A stretch of 64,000 nucleotides of DNA from VRUE01 sp963814915. Lineage in GTDB: Bacteria; Actinomycetota; Thermoleophilia; Solirubrobacterales; 70-9. The stretch is taken from positions 186,001-250,000 of the forward strand of contig CAWFEI010000005.1 in NCBI GenBank assembly GCA_963814915.1. Reading direction: 5' to 3'. Below the pieces are notes generated by a model. It searched no databases. It was not told the DNA's origin and saw only the letters and a list, made by a program, of their open reading frames with translations. The position numbers were made by a program, and so were the translations under genes. Below are positions 54,562-64,000 of this stretch, one piece after another (the first letter of the stretch is position 1; each line of letters starts with the position of its first letter).

Positions 54562-56750
54562 TGGCTAAGAAGCGCGTCCACGAGATCGCCAAGGCTCAGG
54601 GACTGAGCAGCAAGGAGCTGCTCGCTGCGCTGAAGAAGGCCGGAATCGAGGCCAAGGCCGCCGCCTCCAGCGTCGAGGAGGCCGATGCCCTGAAGGCGCT
54701 CGGCAGGGGCAACGGGGCGAGCGCGGCCCCGTCCACCGACAAATCCCCGAGCGCCGAGAGCAAGCCGGCGCCGAAAGCCGACGCGAAGCCCGCCGCGGCA
54801 AAAAAACCCGCGGGCGGCGCGAAACCGGCCGGCGGCGGGAAGAAACGCCGCGTCGTGATCGACTCGCAGGCCTCGCGCCGCGATCAGATGGGCGGCCCGC
54901 CGCCACAGCGCCCGCCGCGCCGCCGCGGGGGCCGCCGCCGCCGCCCGATGCTCGAGGAGCCGCCGGTCAGAACCGAGGAGCCGGCCGAGCCGGAAGCGAC
55001 CAAGGTCAATTCCGGGGCGACCGTGCGCGAGGTCGCCGAGCTGCTCGGGCTGGGCAGCGCCGAGGTGATCAAGAAGCTGATGACGATGGGGGAGATGGCG
55101 ACCCTCACCCAAACCCTCACCGACGAGTCGATCAAGGCGATCGCCGACGAGTACGACCGCAAGATCGAGATCGTCACCGCCGCCGACGAGGAGCCCGAGG
55201 CGCCCAGCTTCGAAGATGCTGAGGAGAGCCTCGTCGACCGCCCCCCGGTGGTCACGATCATGGGCCATGTCGATCACGGCAAGACCTCGCTGCTCGACGC
55301 GATCCGCGAGACCGAGGTCGCCGCCGGGGAGGCTGGCGGGATCACCCAGCACATCGGCGCCTACCAGGTCCACCACGAGAAGAAGACGATCACCTTCCTC
55401 GACACTCCGGGCCACGCCGCGTTCACCGCGATGCGCGCCCGCGGCGCCAAGGTCACCGACATCGCCGTCGTGGTCGTCGCCGCCGACGACGGCGTCATGC
55501 CGCAGACCAAAGAGGCGATCGACCACGCCCGCGCGGCGGACGTCCCGATCCTGATCGCGGTCAACAAGATCGACAAAGAGGGAGCGCAGCCCGACCGGGT
55601 CCGCAACGAGCTCGCCGGCGATGGCCTGACTCCCGAGGACTGGGGCGGCGAGACGGTCTACTGCGATGTCTCGGCCAAGACCCACGACGGCCTCGACAAC
55701 CTGCTCGACATGATCCTGCTGGTCTCCGAGCTGGAGGAGTTGGGCGCCAACCCGGACGCACCCGCCTCCGGCGTAGTCGTCGAGTCCCAGCTCGACCCCG
55801 GCCGCGGCCCGGTCGTCACGATCCTCGTCCAGCGGGGCACGCTGGCGGTCGGCGACGCGCTCGTCGCCGGGTCGCAGTGGGGCCGGGTGCGGGCGATGCA
55901 CGATTTCACCGGCGAGCGGGTACAGGAAGCCGGTCCGGGGATGCCGGTCGAGGTGCTCGGCTTCGACGGGGTTTGCGAGGCCGGCGAGCACGTGCGAGTG
56001 GTCGAGAACGACCGCCGCGCCCGCCAGCTCGCCCAGGAGCGCGGCAACCGACTGAAGACCGAGGCCTTGGCCCGTCGCCAGGCGCGCAAGGTCAGCCTCG
56101 AGGAGGTCTTCTCGCGTGCCCAGGAAGGCGACATCAAGGAGCTCGATATCGTGCTCAAGGCCGATGTCGCGGGCTCGCTGGAGGCGCTGCAGGACGAGAT
56201 AGCCAAAGTCCCGCAGGAGCAGGTCGGGATCAACATCATTCACTCCCAGACGGGCGGCATCAACGAGTCCGACGTGATGCTTGCTTCGGCCTCCGACGCG
56301 ATCGTCATCGGCTTCAACGTGCGGCCGCTGGCCGACGCCCGCAAGGCGGGCGAGCGCGAGGGCGTCGACGTGCGGACCTACTCGGTCATCTACAAAATCA
56401 CCGAAGATCTGCGCAACGCGATGGAGGGCATGCTGGAGGCGGTCGAGGTCGAGGAGACGCTCGGCGAGGCCGAGATCAAACAGACCTTCAAGGCTTCCAA
56501 GGTCGGCCGCATCGCCGGCTGCATCGTCACCGAGGGCAGGGCCGTGCGCGACGCGAACGTGCGCCTGATTCGCGAGGGCACGGTCATCTGGGACGGCAAG
56601 CTCGGCTCGCTGCGGCGCTTCAAAGACAACGTGCAGGAGGTCGAGGACGGCCAGGAGTGCGGCATCGTTCTCGAGGGCTACGCGGACGTCAAGGATGGCG
56701 ACGTGCTCGAGTTCTTCAAGACCAAGCAGGTCGAGCAGACACTGGCGTAG
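54561..56750 (+). CDS. infB: Translation initiation factor IF-2
   Basis: The GTPase that brings initiator tRNA to the ribosome. 729 aa. N-terminal IF2N domain (KKRVHEIAKAQGLSSKELL), a basic Arg/Pro/Ala linker (PPRRRGGRRRRP), a second IF2N-type segment (GATVREVAELLGLGSAEVI), and G domain with GHVDHGKT (235-242), DTPGHAAF and NKID, then domains II-IV (VARRQ..., GCIVTEGRAVRDANVRL). The GTG start overlaps the nusA TAG by one base. Confidence 0.97.
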   Translation: MAKKRVHEIAKAQGLSSKELLAALKKAGIEAKAAASSVEEADALKALGRGNGASAAPSTDKSPSAESKPAPKADAKPAAAKKPAGGAKPAGGGKKRRVVIDSQASRRDQMGGPPPQRPPRRRGGRRRRPMLEEPPVRTEEPAEPEATKVNSGATVREVAELLGLGSAEVIKKLMTMGEMATLTQTLTDESIKAIADEYDRKIEIVTAADEEPEAPSFEDAEESLVDRPPVVTIMGHVDHGKTSLLDAIRETEVAAGEAGGITQHIGAYQVHHEKKTITFLDTPGHAAFTAMRARGAKVTDIAVVVVAADDGVMPQTKEAIDHARAADVPILIAVNKIDKEGAQPDRVRNELAGDGLTPEDWGGETVYCDVSAKTHDGLDNLLDMILLVSELEELGANPDAPASGVVVESQLDPGRGPVVTILVQRGTLAVGDALVAGSQWGRVRAMHDFTGERVQEAGPGMPVEVLGFDGVCEAGEHVRVVENDRRARQLAQERGNRLKTEALARRQARKVSLEEVFSRAQEGDIKELDIVLKADVAGSLEALQDEIAKVPQEQVGINIIHSQTGGINESDVMLASASDAIVIGFNVRPLADARKAGEREGVDVRTYSVIYKITEDLRNAMEGMLEAVEVEETLGEAEIKQTFKASKVGRIAGCIVTEGRAVRDANVRLIREGTVIWDGKLGSLRRFKDNVQEVEDGQECGIVLEGYADVKDGDVLEFFKTKQVEQTLA

Positions 56751-56751
56751 G

Positions 56752-57093
56752 ATGGCGACTCCTCGCATGCGCCGCATCAACCAGGTGCTCCGCGAGGTGA
56801 TCGGCTCCACCATCGCCACCGAGCTGAGCGACCCTCGGATCGGCTTCGTCACCGTGACCTCGGTCGAAACCAGCCCAGACCTCCGCACCGCCAAGGTGCA
56901 CGTCAGTGTGCTCGGCGACGATGATGCACGCGAGGCCGCGCTGTCGGGCCTGCAATCCTCGGGTGGCGTCCTGCAGGCGAAGGTCGCCGCCGAGACGCGG
57001 ATGAAGCGCACACCGACCCTGTCTTTCCATTACGACCCGACGATCGAGCAGGGAATGAGGATCACCCAGTTGCTCGAAGAGGAAGAGAGATGA
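56752..57093 (+). CDS. rbfA: Ribosome-binding factor A
   Basis: A KH-type 30S maturation factor. 113 aa from ATG 56752. RRINQVLREVIGSTIATEL, DPRIGFVTVTSVETSPDLR and AKVHVSVLG are standard for the family. Starts 1 base after infB; its stop overlaps the next gene (ATGA). Confidence 0.95.
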   Translation: MATPRMRRINQVLREVIGSTIATELSDPRIGFVTVTSVETSPDLRTAKVHVSVLGDDDAREAALSGLQSSGGVLQAKVAAETRMKRTPTLSFHYDPTIEQGMRITQLLEEEER

Positions 57094-58094
57094 GCGAGAC
57101 CACAGACATCGGCGCGACCGCGATCGAGCGGGTAGCCACCGAGATACGCAATCGCGACCGCTTCCTGCTCACCGCCCACGAGGGTCCCGATGGCGACGCG
57201 CTCGGCTCCCTGCTCGGCATGCACCACCTGCTCACCCAACTGGGCAAGGACTCGGTGATGTTCCTCGCCTCGAAGGAGTTCCCGCTCCCGATCGAGTACC
57301 GCTTCCTGCCGCTCGAGGAGGTCTTCCACGACGCCCCGGCCGACATGGCTGACCGGGCGGCGGTCTTCCTCGACTGCGGCAACATCGACCGCATGCCGGT
57401 CGACTTCCTCACCGCAGACGGCGTCTTCACGATCAACATCGACCACCACCACGACAACACCCTCTTCGGGGACGTCAACCTGGTCGAGGTCGACGCCTCC
57501 TGCACGGCGGAGATCGTCTACGAGCTGGCGGTGCTGCTGGGAGTCGAGATCACGGCGGAGATGGCCGCTGCCCTCTACGTCGGCATCGTCACCGACACGG
57601 GCAAGTTCATGTACGAGAACACCAACGCCCGCACTCACAGGATCGCCGCCGACCTGATCGAAGCCGGGGTCGATATCGACGAGACCTACCGCCGCCTCTA
57701 CGAGCACGTGCCGATCGAGAAGCTGCGATTGCTTTCGCAGGCGCTGGAAGGGATCCAGAACCACTGCGACGGCGCCCTGGTGCTCGCCTACGTCACAGCC
57801 GCCGACTACGAGGCGAGCGGTGCGGGGGAGGAGATGACCGAGGGGATCATCGACCACCTGCGCTCGGTCGAGGGCGCCCGCGTCGCGGCGCTGATCCGCG
57901 ACCTCGGCGATCGTGGCAGGGCAGCGCGCAAGGTCAGCCTGCGCTCGAGCGACGGCACGGTCGACGTCTCGGCGATCGCCCGCGTGAACGGCGGCGGTGG
58001 GCACAAGCGCGCCGCCGGCTTCTCAACCGACCTCGAGCTGGAGGAGCTCGTCACATTCCTCAGCGACGAGGTCTCCGCCCAGCTGGGCTCTTGA
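57090..58094 (+). CDS. nrnA: DHH-family bifunctional oligoribonuclease/PAP phosphatase NrnA
   Basis: Degrades very short RNA and converts 3'-phosphoadenosine 5'-phosphate to AMP. 334 aa. Motif I HEGPDGDALGS (30-40), FLDCGNIDR, DHH motif INIDHHHDN, GIVTDTGKFMYENT, and the C-terminal DHHA1 motif GGGGHKRAAGF. The position between rbfA and truB is common in Gram-positives. Overlaps rbfA and truB by 4 bp each. Confidence 0.92.
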   Translation: MSETTDIGATAIERVATEIRNRDRFLLTAHEGPDGDALGSLLGMHHLLTQLGKDSVMFLASKEFPLPIEYRFLPLEEVFHDAPADMADRAAVFLDCGNIDRMPVDFLTADGVFTINIDHHHDNTLFGDVNLVEVDASCTAEIVYELAVLLGVEITAEMAAALYVGIVTDTGKFMYENTNARTHRIAADLIEAGVDIDETYRRLYEHVPIEKLRLLSQALEGIQNHCDGALVLAYVTAADYEASGAGEEMTEGIIDHLRSVEGARVAALIRDLGDRGRAARKVSLRSSDGTVDVSAIARVNGGGGHKRAAGFSTDLELEELVTFLSDEVSAQLGS

Positions 58095-58723
58095 CGCTGC
58101 TGCTCTGCGACAAGCCGGCCGGCATCACCTCCCACGACCTGGTCCGGCGCGTCCGGCGCGAGCGCGGCGTCAAGGCGGGCCACGCCGGCACGCTCGACCC
58201 GTTCGCCACCGGGCTGTTACTGGTCCTGCTCGGTGAGACGACTCGTCTGCAGCGCTTCCTCACCGCCCTGCCGAAGACCTACCTGGCGACGGCCCGCCTA
58301 GGATGGCGCTCCAGCAGCGGCGACCCGGAGGGCGAGCTGACCGAGACCGGGCGGGTGCCGGCATCGCTCGAGCTGCCGACCGGCACCGTGCGCCAGCGTG
58401 TGCCGATGACCTCTGCGGTGCGGGTCGGCGGCGAGCGCCTCTACCGCAAGGCGCGCCGCGGCGAAACCGTGGCGACGCCGCCGCGCGACGTCGAGATCCA
58501 CCGGGCGGAGCTGCTCGGGCACGACGAGGGGACGGCGCGCTATGAGGTCGAATGCTCCAGCGGCACCTACGTCCGCACCCTGGTCGAGACGCTCGGCGAC
58601 GCTTACTGCTGCGAACTGCGCCGGACGGCGATCGGCCCCTTCCGGGTCGGCGACGCCGGCGAGGAGCTAGCCGACGAGCGGGTCGGCAAGCTGATCCCGG
58701 CCGCGGCGGAGGCGATGCGTTGA
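58091..58723 (+). CDS. truB: tRNA pseudouridine-55 synthase TruB, short form
   Basis: Makes pseudouridine 55 in the tRNA T-loop. 210 aa. Catalytic Asp36 in AGHAGTLDPFATGLL; KTYLATARLG; SGTYVRTLVETLG. The protein ends soon after RRTAIGPF, so the usual C-terminal PUA-like domain is missing. TTG start overlapping the nrnA stop (TTGA). The catalytic core is complete. Confidence 0.93.
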   Translation: MTLLLCDKPAGITSHDLVRRVRRERGVKAGHAGTLDPFATGLLLVLLGETTRLQRFLTALPKTYLATARLGWRSSSGDPEGELTETGRVPASLELPTGTVRQRVPMTSAVRVGGERLYRKARRGETVATPPRDVEIHRAELLGHDEGTARYEVECSSGTYVRTLVETLGDAYCCELRRTAIGPFRVGDAGEELADERVGKLIPAAAEAMR

Positions 58724-59613
58724 TGGCCAACGTCGCGGTAACCAGCCTGCCGGAAGCCGAGCCGCGGCCGCGCCACGTCGCGATCGGCACCTTCGACGGT
58801 GTCCACCTCGGCCACCAGGCCGTGATCGAGGGCGCCGACACCGTGCTCACCTTCGACCCACACCCGCTCGAGGTGATCCACCCGGCGGCGCTGCCGAAAC
58901 TGTTGATGCCGTTCGGCGTCAAGCGCGACGTGATCGAGGGCCTTGGCGTGCGCGAGCTCGTCGTCATCCCGTTCGACCGGGAGTTCGCCGAGCTCTCGGC
59001 CGAGCAGTTCATCGAGCACGTTCTGATCGAGCGGCTCGGTGCGACCACGGTCTCGGTCGGGGAGAACTTCCGCTTCGGTGCCAAGGCCAAAGGCGACCCG
59101 GAGATGCTGGCGGCACGGGCGGAGTTCGAGACGCGCGTCGTGCCGCTGGTCGAGGTCGACGGCGAGACCGTCTCCTCGACCCGGATCAGGGCCCTGGTCG
59201 CGGCAGGGGACATGGCGGGCGCGCGCCACTGCCTGGGCGCCCCATTCATGGTCGAGGGAACCGTGGTCGAGGGCGACCAGCGTGGCCGCGAGCTCGGCTT
59301 CCCGACCGCGAACATAGTCCCCGACGACAGCCTCGCGATCCCCGGCCACGGCGTCTTCGCGGCCTTTGCGGACGGCGTTCCGGCCGCCGTCAACGTCGGC
59401 GTAAGGCCGACTTTCGAGAGTGGGCGCGGGGTGCTGATCGAGACCTACCTGATCGATCGCTCCGAAGACCTCTATGGCCGTACGCTGCGCGTCGCCTTTG
59501 TCGAGCGGCTGCGCGGCGAGAAGCGTTTCCCCAGCATCGAGGAGCTGATTGCCCAGATGCGGATCGACGTCGATGACGCGAAGCGCGTCTGTGCTAGCTT
59601 CACCGGCCCATGA
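58723..59613 (+). CDS. ribF: Bifunctional riboflavin kinase/FAD synthetase
   Basis: Makes FMN and FAD. 296 aa. N-terminal adenylyltransferase motif IGTFDGVHLGHQAVI (21-35), then VLTFDPHPLEVIHP after a shortened loop (only about 5 residues between the helix and this strand), and VGENFRFGAKAKGD. C-terminal flavokinase with GRELGFPTANI and NVGVRPTF. ATG overlaps the truB stop by one base (TGATG); its stop overlaps rpsO. Confidence 0.94.
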   Translation: MANVAVTSLPEAEPRPRHVAIGTFDGVHLGHQAVIEGADTVLTFDPHPLEVIHPAALPKLLMPFGVKRDVIEGLGVRELVVIPFDREFAELSAEQFIEHVLIERLGATTVSVGENFRFGAKAKGDPEMLAARAEFETRVVPLVEVDGETVSSTRIRALVAAGDMAGARHCLGAPFMVEGTVVEGDQRGRELGFPTANIVPDDSLAIPGHGVFAAFADGVPAAVNVGVRPTFESGRGVLIETYLIDRSEDLYGRTLRVAFVERLRGEKRFPSIEELIAQMRIDVDDAKRVCASFTGP

Positions 59614-59879
59614 GCCTCGCCAAGGAGAAGAAGACCGAGCTGATCGGCAAGTACGGTCGCGCCGAGAAGGACACCGGCTCGGCCGAGGTGCAGGTCGCTC
59701 TGCTCACCGAGCGAATCAACGAGCTGACCGAGCACCTGCGCTCGCACGCCAAGGATCATCACTCGCGCCGCGGCCTGCTGATGCTGGTCGGCAAGCGCCG
59801 CCGCATGCTCCGTTATCTGGAGCGCACCGACCTGGAGCGCTATCGCTCTCTGGTCGCAGAGCTGGGCCTGCGCCGCTAG
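59610..59879 (+). CDS. rpsO: Ribosomal protein S15
   Basis: Binds the central domain of 16S rRNA early in 30S assembly. 89 aa, full length: DTGSAEVQVALLTERINELT, HAKDHHSRRGLLMLVGKRR and YLERTDLERYRSL. ATG overlaps the ribF stop by 4 bp. Followed in most bacteria by pnp, as here after one extra gene. Confidence 0.98.
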   Translation: MSLAKEKKTELIGKYGRAEKDTGSAEVQVALLTERINELTEHLRSHAKDHHSRRGLLMLVGKRRRMLRYLERTDLERYRSLVAELGLRR

Positions 59880-60340
59880 TGCCCCCCGCGGTGCCCGCTC
59901 CGGCGGGCCCGGAGGACCACGCCCGTGGCGCGGGCATCGAGACGATCGTCTACCTCGATCTCTGCTGTCCGCACTGCGCCGCCGTGTGGCCGCGCCTCGG
60001 CGGCCTCGACGCCAGGCTCGTGCTGCGCCACTTTCCGATCCCCGCAAAGCATCCGCGCTCACCGGCGCTGCACGCCGCGGCCGAGGCCGCCGGGGCGCAG
60101 GGGGCATTTTTCGCGATGGTCGACTCGCTGCTTGCCGATCCGGCCCGCGTCGACGACCCGCACCTGTGGGAGCGCGCCCGGTCGCTCGACCTGGATCTGC
60201 GGGCCTTCGAGGCGGCGCGCCGCTCCGAGGAGGTCGCCGTGCGGGTGCGCCGCGACACCGAGTCCGGGCTCGCCGCCGGCGTCGCGGACACGCTTGCGAT
60301 CTTCCGCGAGGGCTTGCCGGTCGGTCTCGACGCCCTGTAG
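59879..60340 (+). CDS. DsbA/thioredoxin-like protein
   Basis: About 153 aa from GTG 59879, which overlaps the rpsO stop (TAGTG). After a Pro-rich start comes a beta strand and a CPHC active site (Cys30, Cys33) in YLDLCCPHCAAVWPRL, then an alpha-helical insertion (LHAAAEAAGAQGAFFAMVD) as in DsbA-type proteins. The C-terminal GVADTLAIFREGLPVG stands where a Gly-Thr-Pro-Thr loop is expected, so the conserved cis-proline seems missing. No signal peptide, so it is probably cytoplasmic. Role unknown. Confidence 0.7.
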   Translation: MPPAVPAPAGPEDHARGAGIETIVYLDLCCPHCAAVWPRLGGLDARLVLRHFPIPAKHPRSPALHAAAEAAGAQGAFFAMVDSLLADPARVDDPHLWERARSLDLDLRAFEAARRSEEVAVRVRRDTESGLAAGVADTLAIFREGLPVGLDAL

Positions 60341-60371
60341 TCTTTCGCGCGACAGAGAACGAGAGTTCTGA

Positions 60372-60415
60372 ATGCAGATGGCCACCATCCGGGTGGCCGG
60401 AGGTAGGACAACTAA

Positions 60416-60419
<4 letters not shown>
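60372..60419 (+). CDS. Candidate 15-codon leader peptide upstream of pnp
   Basis: An ATG at 60372 opens a short frame, MQMATIRVAGGRTTK, whose TGA (60417-60419) overlaps the pnp ATG (60416-60418). The ribosome binding site ahead of it is weak. Its codons contain the hairpin and the pnp Shine-Dalgarno sequence, so its translation would change pnp access. Not known from other organisms to me. Confidence 0.4.
60380..60398 (+). promoter_or_regulatory. Hairpin directly before the pnp ribosome binding site
   Basis: GGCCACC (60380-60386) pairs with GGTGGCC (60392-60398), loop ATCCG, immediately followed by GGAGGT at 60399-60404. A leader hairpin controls pnp in enterobacteria through RNase III and PNPase itself; a similar role here is inference. 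Confidence 0.6.
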
Positions 60420-62638
<2,219 letters not shown>

Positions 62639-62642
62639 TCGT

Positions 62643-63920
62643 TTGCCTGCCGCGAGGTTAAGCGAGCTCGATTCGGGCGTACGGGTTGTGACCGAGGAGG
62701 TTCCCTCGGTCCGATCCGTGGCGCTCGGGCTCTGGGTCCGCACCGGCTCGCGCAACGAGACGCCGGCCCAGGCCGGCGTCTCGCACTTCCTCGAGCATCT
62801 GTTGTTCAAGGGCACTGCGCGCTACTCGGCGATCGAGATCTCCGAGCTCTTCGACGGGCTCGGCGCCTCGGTCAACGCCGCAACCGGCAAGGAGACAACG
62901 CATCTGCACGCTCGTTTCCTCGACGAGCACACCGAGGAGGTGTTCGATCTGCTGGCGGAGATGCTGCTTGCGCCGACGTACCCCGAAATCGACTCCGAGC
63001 GCGAGGTCGTGCTGGAGGAGATCGCGATGTACGAGGACGAGCCGCAGGACCGCGTGCACGACATCCTCGCCGAGGCCGTCTTCGGCAACCACCCGCTGGG
63101 CCGACGCGTGCTCGGAGAGGCGGACGTAATCTCCTCGATCCCGGTGCCGGACATCGAGGCCTACCGCGAGCTGCGCTACACGGGCGCCAACGTCGTCGTC
63201 GGCGCCGCGGGCCATCTCGATCATGAGCGGATCGTGGCGCTGGCCGAGCGACTCGTCTCACCGCCCGGAGGTGGCGACGGCGCCCAGGCCCACGCGACCG
63301 ACGGGGCCGCGCGGCTGCGCTTCTACCCCAAGGACACCGAGCAGTACCACATCTGTTTTGGCGCGCCCGGCATCGTGCGCGAGGATGAGCGCCGCTACGC
63401 GCTCGCCGTGCTCGACTCGATCTTCGGCGGATCGACCTCCTCACGGCTCTTCCGCGAGGTGCGCGAGAAGCGTGGCCTCGCCTACTCGGTTGGTTCCTAC
63501 AGCGAGCAGTACACCGACTCGGGCATGGTCGCGACCTACGTCGGCACCCGCGAGGACAACGTCGAGGAGGCCTGCGCCATCATCGGCACCGAGCTACAGC
63601 GACTGCGCAGCGAGCCCGTCTCCGCCGAGGAGCTGGCGCGGGCGAAGGAGAACGTCAAGGGCCGCCTCGTCCTCTCCTCGGAGTCGACCGCTGCGCGGAT
63701 GGCGCGGATCTCACGGGCGACCGTCTTCGGGCTGCCGATCGAAAGCCTCGACGCAATGCTGGCCAAGGTTGACGCCGTCGAGGTCGACGAGCTGAGCGAT
63801 CTGGCCGCCGAGCTCTACGGCGCGGAGCGGCTCTCCGCCGCGTGTGTCGGCCGTGACGAGGAGTCCTTCCGCAAGGCGTTGGATAGTTCCGCCATCTCCT
63901 CCGCGCTCGCGAATGCCTGA
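62643..63920 (+). CDS. M16-family zinc peptidase
   Basis: An insulinase/mitochondrial-processing-peptidase-like protease of 425 aa. The inverted zinc motif HFLEH is at 48-52, with the third ligand in EREVVLEEIAMYEDEP. FGGSTSSRLFREVREKRGLAYSVGSY in the second half matches the family. Such proteins next to pnp are common in Gram-positives and their substrates are unclear. TTG 62643 gives the usual N-terminus (PAARLSELDSGVRVV); no ribosome binding site is obvious, 4 bases after pnp. The stop overlaps the dapB start. Confidence 0.9.
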   Translation: MPAARLSELDSGVRVVTEEVPSVRSVALGLWVRTGSRNETPAQAGVSHFLEHLLFKGTARYSAIEISELFDGLGASVNAATGKETTHLHARFLDEHTEEVFDLLAEMLLAPTYPEIDSEREVVLEEIAMYEDEPQDRVHDILAEAVFGNHPLGRRVLGEADVISSIPVPDIEAYRELRYTGANVVVGAAGHLDHERIVALAERLVSPPGGGDGAQAHATDGAARLRFYPKDTEQYHICFGAPGIVREDERRYALAVLDSIFGGSTSSRLFREVREKRGLAYSVGSYSEQYTDSGMVATYVGTREDNVEEACAIIGTELQRLRSEPVSAEELARAKENVKGRLVLSSESTAARMARISRATVFGLPIESLDAMLAKVDAVEVDELSDLAAELYGAERLSAACVGRDEESFRKALDSSAISSALANA

Positions 63921-64000
63921 AGAATCGGATATGGACGGGCATTCGCTTCCGGGGATGGGGGGTGGCGCCGGAATACGGGTCGCGGTCTCGGGCGCGGCGG
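63913..64000 (+). CDS. dapB: 4-hydroxy-tetrahydrodipicolinate reductase, N-terminus (truncated by window)
   Basis: The frame from ATG 63913 reads through a Gly-rich leader to GIRVAVSGAA, the first Rossmann strand and Gly motif of DapB, an enzyme of lysine and diaminopimelate synthesis. ATG 63931 or 63955 are alternative starts. The ATGCCTGA overlap with the M16 stop favours 63913. Only about 29 codons are visible, so the assignment is tentative. Confidence 0.5.
   Translation, partial: MPEESDMDGHSLPGMGGGAGIRVAVSGAA

Overview
The window is very GC-rich and almost fully coding. Gene content and order point to an actinobacterium, most likely of the class Thermoleophilia (Solirubrobacterales-like): an actinobacterial mihF-gmk-rpoZ-coaBC block, a pyrR-pyrB-pyrC-carA-carB operon with a PyrR leader, pdxS-pdxT, ruvCAB, and many GTG/TTG starts. 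The class-level assignment is inference; no rRNA is present.

Layout. 0-9.5 kb: 3' end of dnaG, tRNA-Asn, then accessory genes on both strands (glycosyltransferase, SDR, thioredoxin-fold lipoprotein, HPt protein, FAD monooxygenase, tRNA-Met, metallopeptidase, methyltransferase, PhzF protein, secreted hydrolase, Lys/Glu-rich lipoprotein). 9.4-14 kb: a minus-strand block with a degenerate GGDEF/HD-GYP protein, a secreted protein and a four-gene chain of unknown small and membrane proteins. 14-17.6 kb: RpiR-type regulator, pdxS-pdxT, M29 aminopeptidase. 18-29.4 kb: yebC, ruvC-ruvA-ruvB, a zinc-ribbon/PAS protein, a fused secDF, recJ and relA (Holliday junction processing, protein export, repair, stringent response). 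29.4-35 kb: lipid kinase, MBL hydrolase, phosphohexomutase, HIT protein and CorA, mostly minus strand. 35-38.5 kb: a SAM-I riboswitch with a terminator and a competing anti-terminator, controlling a threonine-synthase-like gene and a ThiS/MoaD-like carrier, followed by two CDP-sugar genes. 38.5-41.1 kb: SRAP protein, unknown membrane-anchored protein, tRNA-Arg, RNase Z. 41.3-50.2 kb: the pyrimidine operon, ending in a PyrK-PyrD fusion. 50.3-52.7 kb: mihF-gmk-rpoZ-coaBC. 52.7-64 kb: the translation/RNA operon rimP-nusA-infB-rbfA-nrnA-truB-ribF-rpsO, a DsbA-like protein, pnp, an M16 peptidase and the start of dapB.

Main points of interest: the SAM-switched threonine-synthase/ThiS pair; a likely attenuator directly in front of rimP-nusA-infB; a NusA with a Cys/His module; a one-domain RimP; a leader ORF and hairpin ahead of pnp; recurrent TAnnnT boxes 6-10 nt upstream of start codons, suggesting leaderless transcripts; and a PyrR site covering the pyrR ribosome binding site.

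Caution: nine one-base indels fall between about 36.0 and 43.0 kb, in thrC, rfbG, the SRAP gene, an unknown gene, pyrB and pyrC, and I found none elsewhere. They look like sequence errors, so these genes are annotated as whole genes across the frameshifts.
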